From: Microvirga rosea
Lineage (GTDB): Bacteria; Pseudomonadota; Alphaproteobacteria; Rhizobiales; Beijerinckiaceae
Assembly: GCF_020595095.1 (NCBI RefSeq)
Contig: NZ_JAJDOP010000005.1
Coordinates: 310,001-374,000, forward strand
Direction of reading: 5' to 3'
Length of the DNA: 64,000 nucleotides
Shown here: positions 34,912-43,686 of the stretch, piece by piece
Numbering within the stretch: position 1 is the first letter of the stretch
How the letters are laid out: the number at the start of each line of letters is the position of its first letter
Translations under genes and position numbers: made by a program
Notes under the pieces: model-generated
What the model was told of the DNA's origin: nothing
Database searches by the model: none
What the model saw: the letters and a program-made list of their open reading frames with translations, nothing else

Positions 34912-35439
34912 ACCGGAGCTCCTCGTCTTGACCGAGTAGGCTGCGACCGGATCGGCTCACGCGCCGACGAACGTTGAGCAAATGGAAGAACTGAATGCGT
35001 GACTTCGCAAGCCATCATCCCGTCTGCATCACGGCATAATGAACGATGCTGGTGCAGGTGCAGGTGTCAACGGGAATACATTCCACGATAGCCTCCTTCT
35101 CAAGCAGACCTCGACTTCGTGACAGGATTGCATCGGGACCCTCAGCCGCGGGGGAATGCCCTTCTTGACCCAGGCAGGATGGGGGCTGATATAGCGAACG
35201 GAGTTCCGGCTCGACGCTTCAGAGCAAGGGTGATGAACGTTCGGACCTGTTCGGGGCCGGAAGAACTCTCGCGAGAAAACTCTTCTGGGATCTGTTTGAA
35301 GCGGCCATAGCGACCTACGCTGGCGCGCGGGCCGTCGCCGAGATCACCACCGCTTTGCTCTCGGTTGGGGCCGGTGCCGTCGTCGTGAAGCAGGCTACCC
35401 CGGCATCATGACGATCAGGCCAGTCCTCGCGGCTGATGT

Positions 35440-35640
35440 TTGCCGGCATTCTCGCCGATCCGGTACAGCGGAAAGCTATGGCTGCATCAGGGCCATCTGC
35501 TGCGCCTGATCGATGCCCTAGAACGTCAATGGCAAGCTGAGCATGAAGCATCAGGTTTTACTGCCCACGATCCTTACGCGGCACGATTGCTCGACCTTGT
35601 CGATCTTCTGGGCAGCGCCTACCGGCTCGCGAAAGCATAG
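35440..35640 (+). CDS. Hypothetical small protein or gene fragment
   Basis: The 66-codon frame ends in a helical, protein-like segment (RLIDALERQWQAEHEASG then DPYAARLLDLVDLLGSAYRLAKA) with balanced codon use. The only in-frame start is a TTG without a clear ribosome site, and the first 15 residues look unlike protein. It may be a small standalone protein, or the 3' end of a truncated gene. I do not recognise the family. Confidence 0.3.
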   Translation: MPAFSPIRYSGKLWLHQGHLLRLIDALERQWQAEHEASGFTAHDPYAARLLDLVDLLGSAYRLAKA

Positions 35641-35717
35641 GGGCCGAACCGAACGACATAGCGGCACCCTCTCGTGAAAGCAGACAGCGGAGTTTGCTGT
35701 CTTAGGAGTCTGCAGTC

Positions 35718-36380
35718 TTACTTGGCGCGCCAGTCCGGCGTGCGCTCCCGGTGGGCTTCGGACAGGGCGCGAGGGACGCCCTCGGCATCATGGTCGGTTC
35801 CGTATACTGGCGTTCCCGGCTGCTGCCGCCAGGACTCGTCCAGTCCTCCGGCATCGATGCCGTCAAACCCGAGTTCGTCGACGAGTTGAAGCACGACGGC
35901 CTTGGCCTTCGGATCGTCCCCTGCAACCGGCAGCGCAATACGGCCGGGGGCGCCTCGCGGCTGACCCCGCTCGAGCAGGTGCCGGGCATAGATGTTGTTG
36001 AACGCCTTGATCACCGGCCGGCCCAGTTGCCGCTCGACCCAGCGGCTTTCGGGCATGCCATTCTCGATTTCCTCGATGCGACCATCACGCTGCTGCGGAT
36101 AGTAGTTGCCGGTGTCGATGACGACGACGTCAGGGCCGACGCTGTCGAATAATCCCGCTGGCAGATCGGGGATGTTCTTTTCCGGAATCGTGATGACGAT
36201 GAGATTTTTGTCGCGGACTGCCTCCGCAACCGGAACGGCCTTGGCGCCGGTCTCCTGCGCCAAGGAAGCAAGCGTCTCGGGTCCGCGGGAGTTAGCCACA
36301 GAGATCTCGTGCCCGAGCGTGGTGAGGCGACGGGTCAGGTTGCCGCCGATATTGCCTGCGCCGATGATGCCGATCTTCAT
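35718..36380 (-). CDS. NADPH-dependent F420 reductase-like oxidoreductase
   Basis: This 220-residue Rossmann protein starts MKIGIIGAGNIGGNLTRRL, with GxGxxG at residues 7-12 and an NSRG motif after the second strand, which suits NADP binding. Further matches are KAFNNIYARHL and LVDELGFDGIDAGGLDESW (the latter split here as ELGFDGIDAG and GLDESW). These are typical of the coenzyme F420-dependent NADP oxidoreductase-like family common in bacteria that do not make F420. AGGAGG lies about 9 bases before the ATG. It is a single-gene unit. The redox substrate is unknown. Confidence 0.88.
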   Translation of the reverse strand: MKIGIIGAGNIGGNLTRRLTTLGHEISVANSRGPETLASLAQETGAKAVPVAEAVRDKNLIVITIPEKNIPDLPAGLFDSVGPDVVVIDTGNYYPQQRDGRIEEIENGMPESRWVERQLGRPVIKAFNNIYARHLLERGQPRGAPGRIALPVAGDDPKAKAVVLQLVDELGFDGIDAGGLDESWRQQPGTPVYGTDHDAEGVPRALSEAHRERTPDWRAK

Positions 36381-37023
36381 GTCTGCCTCCTTTGAGCTGC
36401 GGTTCTCCGGCCTGTGCGGGTTCGCGCGAAGGCAAACTCGCTGCGTCTGGCAGAAGTCACAGACCCAACTTAGAGCGAGATCCTTTGCTGCACATCGTTC
36501 TGGACGATGAAACCGACGCTCTGGGCCACGTCCAGGAAACCACCCTTCGCAAGGTGCGCTTTTGAAACGTGAACGGCACCACAGCTTTGGTCTCGGATAT
36601 GCCAGGAGCGGCCATGGGCATTCATTCGGATCTGCGGTCACTTTGTCGGCCCACAACATGCCCAAATGAAAAAGCCCAGGCTCCGGGGCGAACGGACAGG
36701 ATGCCTTCGCATCTCCGCCTCGCGCACTACGGGCCTGGGCTGATGGGGTATCAGACGGGCGCTCGCATCGTCAGGCGAGCACAGGAACAAACCGGGCCGG
36801 AGTACATCCGTCCTGACACGGCCTCATCGACACTGGCGGTGACGCCCGCCGCCTCGATGTCCACATACGATGTCCGCTGGGTATCCCTGATGTGGGGATT
36901 GAAACCCAATTCGCAAGACCCATCGGGGCGGGGCGGACTAAGCAGTGGACTTTCCTCCGTCCGGTCAGAATATCCCCCGCAGCTTCGAGTTGACGGCGTA
37001 ACGCCTCCACCGGAAGAACCGCC
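36381..37023. other. Intergenic region with a possible 3' gene fragment (640 bp)
   Basis: At about 36482-36564 the plus strand has a short open segment that reads DPLLHIVLDDETDALGHV and ends in KVRF-stop. It is protein-like but has no start, so it may be a truncated gene end. The rest shows no gene, repeat or RNA signature. GGAAG before 37024 serves the PfpI relic. Confidence 0.4.
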
Positions 37024-37612
37024 ATGCCCGCTCCCAACGTGCTCGTTGTCGCCACCTCGCATGATCAGATGGGATCCACTGGCCACCGCACCGGCGTCTG
37101 GCTGGAGGAACTCGCCGCGCCCTACTACGCTCTGCTCGACGGAGGTGCGCAGGTCACGCTCGTGTCCATCAAGGGCGACGCGACCCCATGGGACCCTCGC
37201 AGCCTGCCGGCTGAGGCTGGCGCAGGCCCGGGGGCATGGGCCGATGTGGGACGCGGCCAATGACGAGACGCTGGCTCGGGTCATCGGTTCGATGTTTGAT
37301 CAGGGCAAGGTTGTCGCTGCGGTCTGCCATGGTCCAGCCGGGCTGGTAAAGGTCAAGCGGCAGGATCGACGACCTATCGTCGATGGTCGCCGGGTGAGCG
37401 CCTTCACGAACACCGAAGAGGAGGCGGTCGGGCTGACTGCCGTGGTGCCCTTCCTGCTGGAGGACCAGCACAAGGAGATTGGAGGCCGCTTCGAGCGAGG
37501 GCCGGACTGGCATCCCTTTGCGGTGCAGGATGGCAACCTGAACGACGACCCTGATGCTCGTCGGAGCGACAAGCACGGTCGGCGGGGCCGTCCTGCGGCA
37601 GGCGCAGCGTGA
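37024..37612 (+). pseudogene. DJ-1/PfpI-family (Hsp31-like) glutamine amidotransferase relic
   Basis: The N-terminal part (NVLVVATSHDQMGSTGHRTG, WLEELAAPYYAL) is well preserved and ends in a stop at 37261-37263. The middle and C-terminal part lies in another frame: GHGPMWD, the nucleophile elbow AAVCHGPAGL, FTNTEEEAVGLT and ERGPDWHPFAVQDGNL. Compared with family members, roughly 45 residues between DPRSL and GHGPMWD are missing at the junction. Both a deletion and a frameshift are therefore present. At the 3' end the sequence runs into an unrelated Rossmann gene start. The gene cannot make a normal protein. Confidence 0.75.
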
Positions 37613-37736
37613 TGCCCGGGTGAGCCGGGTCTTCGCCCCGATCCGTCGACCGCTGCTGCCCCATGCGAAGCTCGAAATCCCGCTGGTCGATTTCGAGCAC
37701 CTGATCGCCGGTCTCCCAGTTCGCTCTGCCCTTTGA
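37554..37736 (+). pseudogene. Truncated 5' fragment of an NAD(P)H-binding (atypical SDR) gene
   Basis: A 60-codon frame reads MLVGATSTVGGAVLRQA, an NAD(P)-binding GATxxVGxxV turn, then VFAPIRRPLLPH and LEIPLVDFEHL. These match the first 60 residues of HTATIP2/YwnB-like atypical SDRs of about 210 residues. The frame then stops. The fragment is fused directly behind the PfpI relic, consistent with a deletion that removed the end of one gene and most of the next. Confidence 0.6.
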
Positions 37737-37801
37737 GCCATTTGGACGAACAGAGCGGCTGCCCGATGCCCGCAGACGTGCGGGTGCGAAATGGTCAATG
37801 C

Positions 37802-38899
37802 TCAGTGGAGGGTCGCAAGAGCCTCTCGCGTGAAGTCGCGCAGCTGCTCACTGCGGTTCTCGCGGATCTTCGTTGGCCATTGCGGATCGGACAGGATCGC
37901 CCGGCCGACCGCCACCAGATCGAAGTCGCCTCGCCCGAACCGGCGCAACAGCTCATCCAGTGAGCTGGGATGCGAACTCTCGCCCTGGAAGGCAGCGATG
38001 AACTCGCCCGACAGGCCCACTGATCCAACCGTGATGGTTGCCTTGCCGGTCAGCTTCTTGGCCCAGCCAGCAAAGTTCAGGTCCGAACCCTCGAACTCCG
38101 GCTGCCAGAAGCGCCGCTGCGAGCAGTGGAAGGTGTCCACCCCGGCCTCTGCCAGTGGGGTGAGCCAGGCCTCCATCTCCTCCGGCGTCTTGGCAAGCTT
38201 GACGGCAAAGTCCTGCTGCTTCCATTGCGACAGCCGCAGGATCACGACGAAATCCTCGCCGACAGCCTCACGGACCGCCTTCACCACCGCAACGGCAAAG
38301 CGGTTGCGCTCGAGCAGGGTTGCCCCGCCCCATGCATCGGTGCGCTTGTTCAGGCCGGCCCAAAGGAACTGATCGATCAAGTACCCGTGAGCCCCGTGGA
38401 TCTCGACAGCATCGAAGCCCAGCCGCTTGGCATCGCCTGCGGCGCGGCCGAAGGCGGCGATTGTCTCGGCGATATCGCTGTCAGACATTTCCACGCCAGT
38501 TCGCTCACCAGGCATCACGTACCCGGACGGGCCCTCGAACGGCGCCGGAGACTGCCAACCCGAGGCGTGCGGATGCATGACACCCATGTGCCAGATCTGC
38601 GGCGCCATGGCGCCTCCGGCCGCATGTACCTCGTCAATGACCCGCTTCCAGCCCTCCAGCGCCTGTTCACCATAGAAATGCGGCACGTTGGGATCGTTCG
38701 ACGAGGCTGGTCTGTCAATCACCGTGCCCTCGGACACGATCAGTCCAACCTCCCCGGCCCGTCGGCTGTAATAGGCCGCAACGTCCGGTGTCGGGATCCC
38801 GTTCGGCGAGAACGACCGCGTCATGGGTGCCATGACGATGCGGTTCTTCAGCTTGAGAGATTTGAGGCTGAACGGTTGGAAAAGAGTTTGCACATCCAT
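37802..38899 (-). CDS. NADH:flavin oxidoreductase, Old Yellow Enzyme family
   Basis: This 365-residue FMN-dependent TIM-barrel protein starts MDVQTLFQPFSLKSLKLKNR and contains APMTRS, HGAHGYLIDQFLW and the late VGRAILSDPQWP typical of the OYE family (NemA/XenB-like). Such enzymes reduce activated alkenes, nitroesters or nitroaromatics with NAD(P)H. GGAGAG precedes the ATG at 38899; the frame extends upstream but is not protein-like there. It is alone on this strand with about 190 bases to the SDR gene upstream. Confidence 0.93.
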   Translation of the reverse strand: MDVQTLFQPFSLKSLKLKNRIVMAPMTRSFSPNGIPTPDVAAYYSRRAGEVGLIVSEGTVIDRPASSNDPNVPHFYGEQALEGWKRVIDEVHAAGGAMAPQIWHMGVMHPHASGWQSPAPFEGPSGYVMPGERTGVEMSDSDIAETIAAFGRAAGDAKRLGFDAVEIHGAHGYLIDQFLWAGLNKRTDAWGGATLLERNRFAVAVVKAVREAVGEDFVVILRLSQWKQQDFAVKLAKTPEEMEAWLTPLAEAGVDTFHCSQRRFWQPEFEGSDLNFAGWAKKLTGKATITVGSVGLSGEFIAAFQGESSHPSSLDELLRRFGRGDFDLVAVGRAILSDPQWPTKIRENRSEQLRDFTREALATLH

Positions 38900-39085
38900 G
38901 GCGACTCTCCAATTTTTTCGACGACCGGAACGCATCTGACATCGAGTACCCTTGCTTAGGCTGCTTGGGTTCTGACCATGATGGAACAACTGTCCTCTGG
39001 CCTGGGCGCCAACTCGATGATCTTGCAAAAGATGTATCGTCTTTCGGGTCAGCACCGCAGTGCCACTCTGCTTGATGAGAACAGC

Positions 39086-39916
39086 CTATGGCGGATCCCA
39101 TCCAGCCTCTTCCATGGCGGCCTCTGCGGCCGCGGCACCATCGAGATCAGAACGCCATCGGTTGGCGACTAGTCGTCGGCCGATCACCCCATCAGCCTCG
39201 GTCGAGGCGAGCCACAGCAGCGGCGGAATGACGATGTCGGGATCGAGCAGGTGCCCACGCACAGCGTCGGAGACGTCTGGCGGGATCATGCCGGTCAGCG
39301 TGGCGCCGCCCGGTAGCAGCGCATTGACGGTCACGCCCGTTCCAGCGAGATCCTGTGCCCAGATGACGGTCTCGGATTCGAGTGCGGCTTTCGACGGGCC
39401 ATAGGGCGAGAAGCCGCGGCGGCGCATGGTCTCGTGGTTCATCGAAATGTTGATAATCCGGCCCCAGCCCGCCTGGAGCATGCTCGGCACGGCAGCCCGG
39501 GTCATCAGGAATGGCCCGTTCACATTCGTATCGATCACCATCCGCCAGGTTTCAGGCGCAACCTCCCAGAACCGGGTAGGCTCAGTAAGGAATGCCTCAC
39601 TGACATACTTCATGCCCCGCCCGGCGTTGTTCACGAGAACATCCAGACGCTCAAACCGCGCGAGAGCAGCCTCGACGGTTCGGACACAGTCCTCCTCTCG
39701 GGTCACGTCAGCTGTGAGCGGAAGGACCCGGTCCGCACAGCCCATTGCCTGGGCCTCGTGTGCCACCTGCTCGACCTCCGCTTGCTCGCGCGCGGCGGTC
39801 GCAACAACGCTGGCGCCGGCACGAACGAGGCCGAGAACCATGGAGCGGCCGAGGCCGCGTCCACCTCCCGTGACAATGGCTACTTTGCCCGCCAGCTGTT
39901 CGGAGATTGTCGTCAT
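39086..39916 (-). CDS. SDR-family oxidoreductase
   Basis: This 276-residue classical SDR has VTGGGRGLGRS (cofactor loop, residues 16-26), NNAGRG, and an active-site region with Ser in NISMNHE and Tyr-x3-Lys in YGPSKAA. A GGATLTGMIP segment follows the sixth strand. The reaction is reversible oxidation of an alcohol or carbonyl with NAD(P). The ATG at 39916 shares a base with the stop of the small gene upstream (TGATG), so the two are coupled. The substrate is unknown. Confidence 0.92.
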   Translation of the reverse strand: MTTISEQLAGKVAIVTGGGRGLGRSMVLGLVRAGASVVATAAREQAEVEQVAHEAQAMGCADRVLPLTADVTREEDCVRTVEAALARFERLDVLVNNAGRGMKYVSEAFLTEPTRFWEVAPETWRMVIDTNVNGPFLMTRAAVPSMLQAGWGRIINISMNHETMRRRGFSPYGPSKAALESETVIWAQDLAGTGVTVNALLPGGATLTGMIPPDVSDAVRGHLLDPDIVIPPLLWLASTEADGVIGRRLVANRWRSDLDGAAAAEAAMEEAGWDPP

Positions 39917-40293
39917 CAAGCCGATCCTGGCTGTGAGAGCGCTGATGCACGTTGATCCGAAGCTCGGATCATTGGTCCCCTCCCCCCATCCACCGATTGG
40001 TCAGGCAATTGGCCGCCAACCAGCGCCAGCCAGATTTTGTTCCCGAAGAGCTTCCTGTCACCAGCGTGGCCCCGATGCCAAGGGTCGTTCACCAATGGTC
40101 CGATCAGACGAAGCAACTCCTGCTGTTCCAGACCGCGCCCGGAGCCCAGGAATGTCCCAATCTCGATCTGGGCCACATGGCCTCCCGACGCCAAGTTGGC
40201 TTCGTGCTGCACGAAGACCTCCCCAGACGCATCCCGGATCAGATACCACCGGTCACCATTGGGGCAGCAATAGAGCTTTCGTGCTTTCGCCAT
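39916..40293 (-). CDS. Small conserved-looking hypothetical protein
   Basis: This 125-residue protein starts MAKARKLYCCPNGDRWYLIRD, followed by VFVQHEANLASGG and EIGTFLGSGRG...LLRLIG. I recall short proteins with this KLYCCPNGDRW opening in Rhizobiales, usually 70-90 residues, with no known function. The extra C-terminal 50 residues look unstructured, so the native stop may have been lost by a frameshift. The stop overlaps the SDR start as TGATG. The CC pair could bind metal. Confidence 0.6.
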   Translation of the reverse strand: MAKARKLYCCPNGDRWYLIRDASGEVFVQHEANLASGGHVAQIEIGTFLGSGRGLEQQELLRLIGPLVNDPWHRGHAGDRKLFGNKIWLALVGGQLPDQSVDGGRGPMIRASDQRASALSQPGSA

Positions 40294-40355
40294 GCGTGGC
40301 CTCTCGCCTGGAGCGGGCCAACACAGGAGGGTGCCCGATGTCCGGCAAGCCACGG

Positions 40356-42767
40356 CTACTCGGCAGCATCCGGCACATTCGTCGGCTTGTCCTCCAGGGC
40401 AGACGCGATGGCGTCATCGACCCGCTCCAGCCAAATGAAGTCGAGCCGGGCCCGCGTATCCTCGGGAACGTCCTCGAAGTCGCGCCGGTTGCGGGCCGGG
40501 AGCATGACCCGGGTCAGCCCCGCTCGCGCGGCCGCCGTGACCTTTTCCTTGATTCCGCCCACCGGCAGCACAAGCCCGCGCAGGCTGATCTCCCCCGTCA
40601 TGGCCGTGTCGCTGCGCACCGTCCGGCCCGTCAGAAGCGAGACCAGCGCCGTGAACATGGCCACGCCCGCACTTGGGCCATCCTTCGGAGTGGCTCCCGC
40701 GGGAACGTGGATGTGGATGTCGCTCTTCTCGAACAGGGTCGGATCGATGCCGAATGAGGCGGCGCGGCTCTTCACCAGGGTCATCGCCGCCTGTGCGCTC
40801 TCACGCATGACGTCGCCGAGCTGCCCCGTGAGGATAAGGCCGCCTTTGCCTGGCGCGCGGCTGGCCTCGATGAACAGGATATCGCCACCCACCGGCGTCC
40901 ACGCCAATCCCGTGGCGACTCCGGGCACGCTGGTGCGCATCGCCACCTCGTCCTCAAAGCGCGCCGGACCGAGGATTGCGGCGAGATCCCCGGCGTCGAT
41001 GCGCACGTGCTCGGCGCTGCCCTCGGCGATCCGCACGGCGGCGTGGCGCAGTGCCCGGCCGATCTCGCGCTCCAGGTTCCGGACGCCGGCTTCGCGGGTG
41101 TAATCCCCGATGATCCGGCGCAAGGCCTCGTCGCTGATCTCGACCTGGTCGGCCGTAAGCCCGTTCGCCTCCAGCTGCCGCCGAACCAGGTAGCGCCGGG
41201 CGATCTGAAGCTTCTCGTCCTCTGTATAGCCAGCCAGGGTGATGATCTCCATGCGGTCGCGCAGGGGACCCGGAACGGTGTCGAGCATGTTGGCGGTGGC
41301 GATGAACACCACGCGCGAGAGGTCGAACGGAACGCCCAGATAGTTGTCGCGGAAGGCGGCATTCTGCTCAGGGTCCAGTACCTCCAGCATGGCCGCGGAG
41401 GGATCGCCCTGGACGCCGCGTCCCATCTTGTCGATCTCGTCCAGCATCATCACGCAATCGCGCGCGCCAGCCTTCCTGATCGCCTGGATGATGTTGCCCG
41501 GCAAAGCGCCCACATAAGTGCGCCGATGGCCGCGGATCTCCGCCTCGTCGTGGACGCCGCCGAGGCTGACCCGCACGAAGGGCCGCCCCATGGCGCGGGC
41601 GATCGACTGTCCAAGGGACGTCTTGCCGACGCCGGGCGGGCCGGCAAAGCACAGGATCGGCGCCTTGCCGTTCGGGGCGAGCTTGCGCACGGCGAGGTAC
41701 TCGATGATGCGCTGCTTGATCTTCTCAAGCCCGAAATGGTCCTCGTCGAGAATGCGGCGCGCCTCCATGATATCGATGGGTTTCTCCTCGGGCAGCGCCC
41801 AGGGCAGTTCGACGAGCCAATCGAGGTAGGTCCGGATCATCCCGGCCTCCATGGCGCCTTCCGGCATGCGCTCGTAGCGGTGCAGCTCGCGGCGGGCCTG
41901 CTCCTCAACCTCCGGCGGCATGGCGGCTTTCGCGATCTTCTCGGTGAGTTCCTGGACCTCCTGGCCGCGCCCGTCGCCCTCGCCCAGCTGGCGCTGGATC
42001 GCCGCCATCTGCTCGCGCAGGATCACCTCGCGCTGGCGCTCGTCGAGGGTGGCCCGGGTCTGACGGCCGATCTCCTGCGTCAGGCGCAGGACCTCGATCC
42101 GTTCGGCCAGCAGGCGGGCGACCTTGTCGAGCCGCGTGGTCAGATCGATGGTTTCCAGAAGCTCCTGCTTCTGGTCGGCACTGACATCGAGATAAGCCGC
42201 AACGAGGTCAGCCAAAGTCCCGGGCGTGGTGGCGGCCTGCACCGTTCCAACAAGCTCCTGTGGCACCTGCGGCAGGAGCTGCAGCGCCTCAAGTGCCTGC
42301 TGCCGGAGGTGAAGAAAGCGGGCCTCGATATCCGGTGTCAGGATTCCCGGCTCCTCGACCGGGAGAACCCGCGCCACAATGAACGGCCGCTCCTTCATGA
42401 ACTCGGTGACCCGGAAGCGCCGCTCGCCCTGGAGAACGACATGGTGCGTGCCGTCAGGCGCATTCACATAGCGCAGGATGTTGGCGACGGTGCCCGTTCT
42501 GTGCAGATCGACCGCGGCCGGGTCGGCCAGCTCCGCGTCCCGCTGCATCAGGAGGCCGATCTGACGCTCCTCCCTCACCGCCTGCTGGGCCGCAGCGATG
42601 GAGCGCTCACGGCCGAGCGCTATGGGGAACACGGTTCCAGGGAACAGGACCGTGTTGCGCACGGGTACGATGAGAAAACCATCCTGCGGAACAGCATTCG
42701 CGGGGTTGTACGAACCAGGGCTTGTGCCGTCCTCGGCTGCGCGTAGGAGATCATGTGAAGCGATCAT
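40356..42767 (-). CDS. lon: ATP-dependent protease Lon
   Basis: This 803-residue protein has full Lon architecture. The N-terminal substrate domain (LIVPVRNTVLFPGTVFP) is followed by a central coiled coil, the AAA+ module with Walker A GPPGVGKT and Walker B MLDEIDKMGRG, and the C-terminal Ser-Lys protease with DGPSAGVAM (Ser about 699) and VGGIKEKV. It degrades damaged cytosolic proteins and regulators. It lies at one end of an island with Hsp20 and a ClpK/ClpG-like ATPase, only 12 bases after the Hsp20 gene, so it is probably co-transcribed with it. A housekeeping Lon is likely to exist elsewhere, which would make this an accessory stress copy. Confidence 0.95.
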   Translation of the reverse strand: MIASHDLLRAAEDGTSPGSYNPANAVPQDGFLIVPVRNTVLFPGTVFPIALGRERSIAAAQQAVREERQIGLLMQRDAELADPAAVDLHRTGTVANILRYVNAPDGTHHVVLQGERRFRVTEFMKERPFIVARVLPVEEPGILTPDIEARFLHLRQQALEALQLLPQVPQELVGTVQAATTPGTLADLVAAYLDVSADQKQELLETIDLTTRLDKVARLLAERIEVLRLTQEIGRQTRATLDERQREVILREQMAAIQRQLGEGDGRGQEVQELTEKIAKAAMPPEVEEQARRELHRYERMPEGAMEAGMIRTYLDWLVELPWALPEEKPIDIMEARRILDEDHFGLEKIKQRIIEYLAVRKLAPNGKAPILCFAGPPGVGKTSLGQSIARAMGRPFVRVSLGGVHDEAEIRGHRRTYVGALPGNIIQAIRKAGARDCVMMLDEIDKMGRGVQGDPSAAMLEVLDPEQNAAFRDNYLGVPFDLSRVVFIATANMLDTVPGPLRDRMEIITLAGYTEDEKLQIARRYLVRRQLEANGLTADQVEISDEALRRIIGDYTREAGVRNLEREIGRALRHAAVRIAEGSAEHVRIDAGDLAAILGPARFEDEVAMRTSVPGVATGLAWTPVGGDILFIEASRAPGKGGLILTGQLGDVMRESAQAAMTLVKSRAASFGIDPTLFEKSDIHIHVPAGATPKDGPSAGVAMFTALVSLLTGRTVRSDTAMTGEISLRGLVLPVGGIKEKVTAAARAGLTRVMLPARNRRDFEDVPEDTRARLDFIWLERVDDAIASALEDKPTNVPDAAE

Positions 42768-42779
42768 GACGGATGCTCC

Positions 42780-43184
42780 TCAGGGCGCTTTGCGGAGGCT
42801 GACAACCAGGCACCCGTCTCCGGCGGCACGCCGGACGGCGTCATAGTGGCCCGGCGGCAGGGGAATGCGCCGCTCGAACCGGCCCTGCGGCAGCTCCAGC
42901 CGGTGGATCACGGCGGTGCGCAGTTGCGGCGGCAGAACGCGGCGGCCGGCGACCACGAGGGTTCCGTCCTCGATCACAGTCTCGACCTGGTCCGGTGCCA
43001 CGCCGGGCAGAGCAATGAGGATGAGAACCTCCTGCTCGGTCTCAAGCACGTCGACGGGGGGTTCCCAGGCGGGTCGGCGGGTTGCCGAGGGCGGCTGGAA
43101 CATCTGCCGGTGCAGGCGCTCGGCGCGGGCAAGGGCCTCAATCGCTTCCGAGAGCATCCAGTCTGCCGGATCTCGCATGGCCAC
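42780..43184 (-). CDS. Small heat-shock protein, Hsp20 family
   Basis: This 134-residue protein has an alpha-crystallin domain: PPVDVLETEQEVLILIALPGV, shortened, then DGTLVVAGRR and RRIPLPPGHYD, ending GCLVVSLRKAP. The usual A-x-x-x-n-GVL motif is degenerate (AAGDGCLVV). It acts as an ATP-independent holdase. The start is either GTG 43184, with AAGG 6 bases upstream, or ATG 43178. It precedes lon by 12 bases and is divergent from the ClpK-like gene, so all three may share a stress-responsive intergenic region. Confidence 0.9.
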   Translation of the reverse strand: MAMRDPADWMLSEAIEALARAERLHRQMFQPPSATRRPAWEPPVDVLETEQEVLILIALPGVAPDQVETVIEDGTLVVAGRRVLPPQLRTAVIHRLELPQGRFERRIPLPPGHYDAVRRAAGDGCLVVSLRKAP

Positions 43185-43686
43185 TTATACCTTAGCTTGT
43201 GGTCCAGCGCCCGGTGTCTGTTCATCCGCGTCAGAGTCGCGGACGCTCCGGGAACAAGACCGATTGGAGCATGCAGCTTCATCAATGCATCGGCAGACCG
43301 TTTGGTTCGTAATTGCGAAACGAATGTATCGATATCGATGTCACGGGCATGCTACCGATGGAGGCGTTCGCTTTGAAGGCCAACCGATGCGGCAGCAGGC
43401 GTCGATATCGCGGGGCCGATCGATAAGAGATGCCGCGGTTACCACCTGGAAGACGACTGACCACCGGCATCGGCTGCCCTGCGATGTAAGCGTGACTGAT
43501 GGAGGTTGGCTCACGCCGATTGGTTTGTCGGCACGTACCGTCCCTCAGGAATCGACCGGTATGCGTATAGGCCCTCGCAACTGTTAACCTCCACGAATCG
43601 CGCCGAAGCGGTGTGCTGCGGCGAGCGTCTGCCGAAACGACAGAACGCCCGTCCGCGGCACGGGATAGCCAGCATGGAGGCATGCC
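43185..43686. other. Divergent promoter region between hsp20-lon and the ClpK-like gene (500 bp)
   Basis: It separates two stress genes transcribed in opposite directions and must hold their promoters. I could not identify a confident heat-shock sigma factor box on either strand. A 12-bp palindrome ATCGATATCGAT lies near 43330. CATGGAGGC just before the ClpK-like ATG provides its ribosome site. No small gene is convincing. Confidence 0.5.

Larger units (their letters stand above)
34655..35717. other. Accessory region with gene fragments (about 1.06 kb)
   Basis: This stretch lacks an obviously intact gene. On the minus strand near 34788-34911 lies a possible queC relic. On the plus strand, an open stretch at about 35193-35411 encodes a hydrophobic, protein-like segment with FWDLFEAAIATYAGAR and ALLSVGAGAVVV, but has no clear start. 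A further small frame at 35440-35640 is annotated separately. The mixture suggests remnants left by recombination. Confidence 0.45.

Noticed and set aside
41007-42746. A 579-codon open frame on the plus strand opposite lon
   Set aside because: Lon has all its motifs on the minus strand; the opposite frame shows no family features or ribosome site.
43185-43686. Heat-shock sigma factor promoter between hsp20 and the ClpK-like gene
   Set aside because: No segment matched a -35/-10 pair well enough to report, although such a promoter is expected there.
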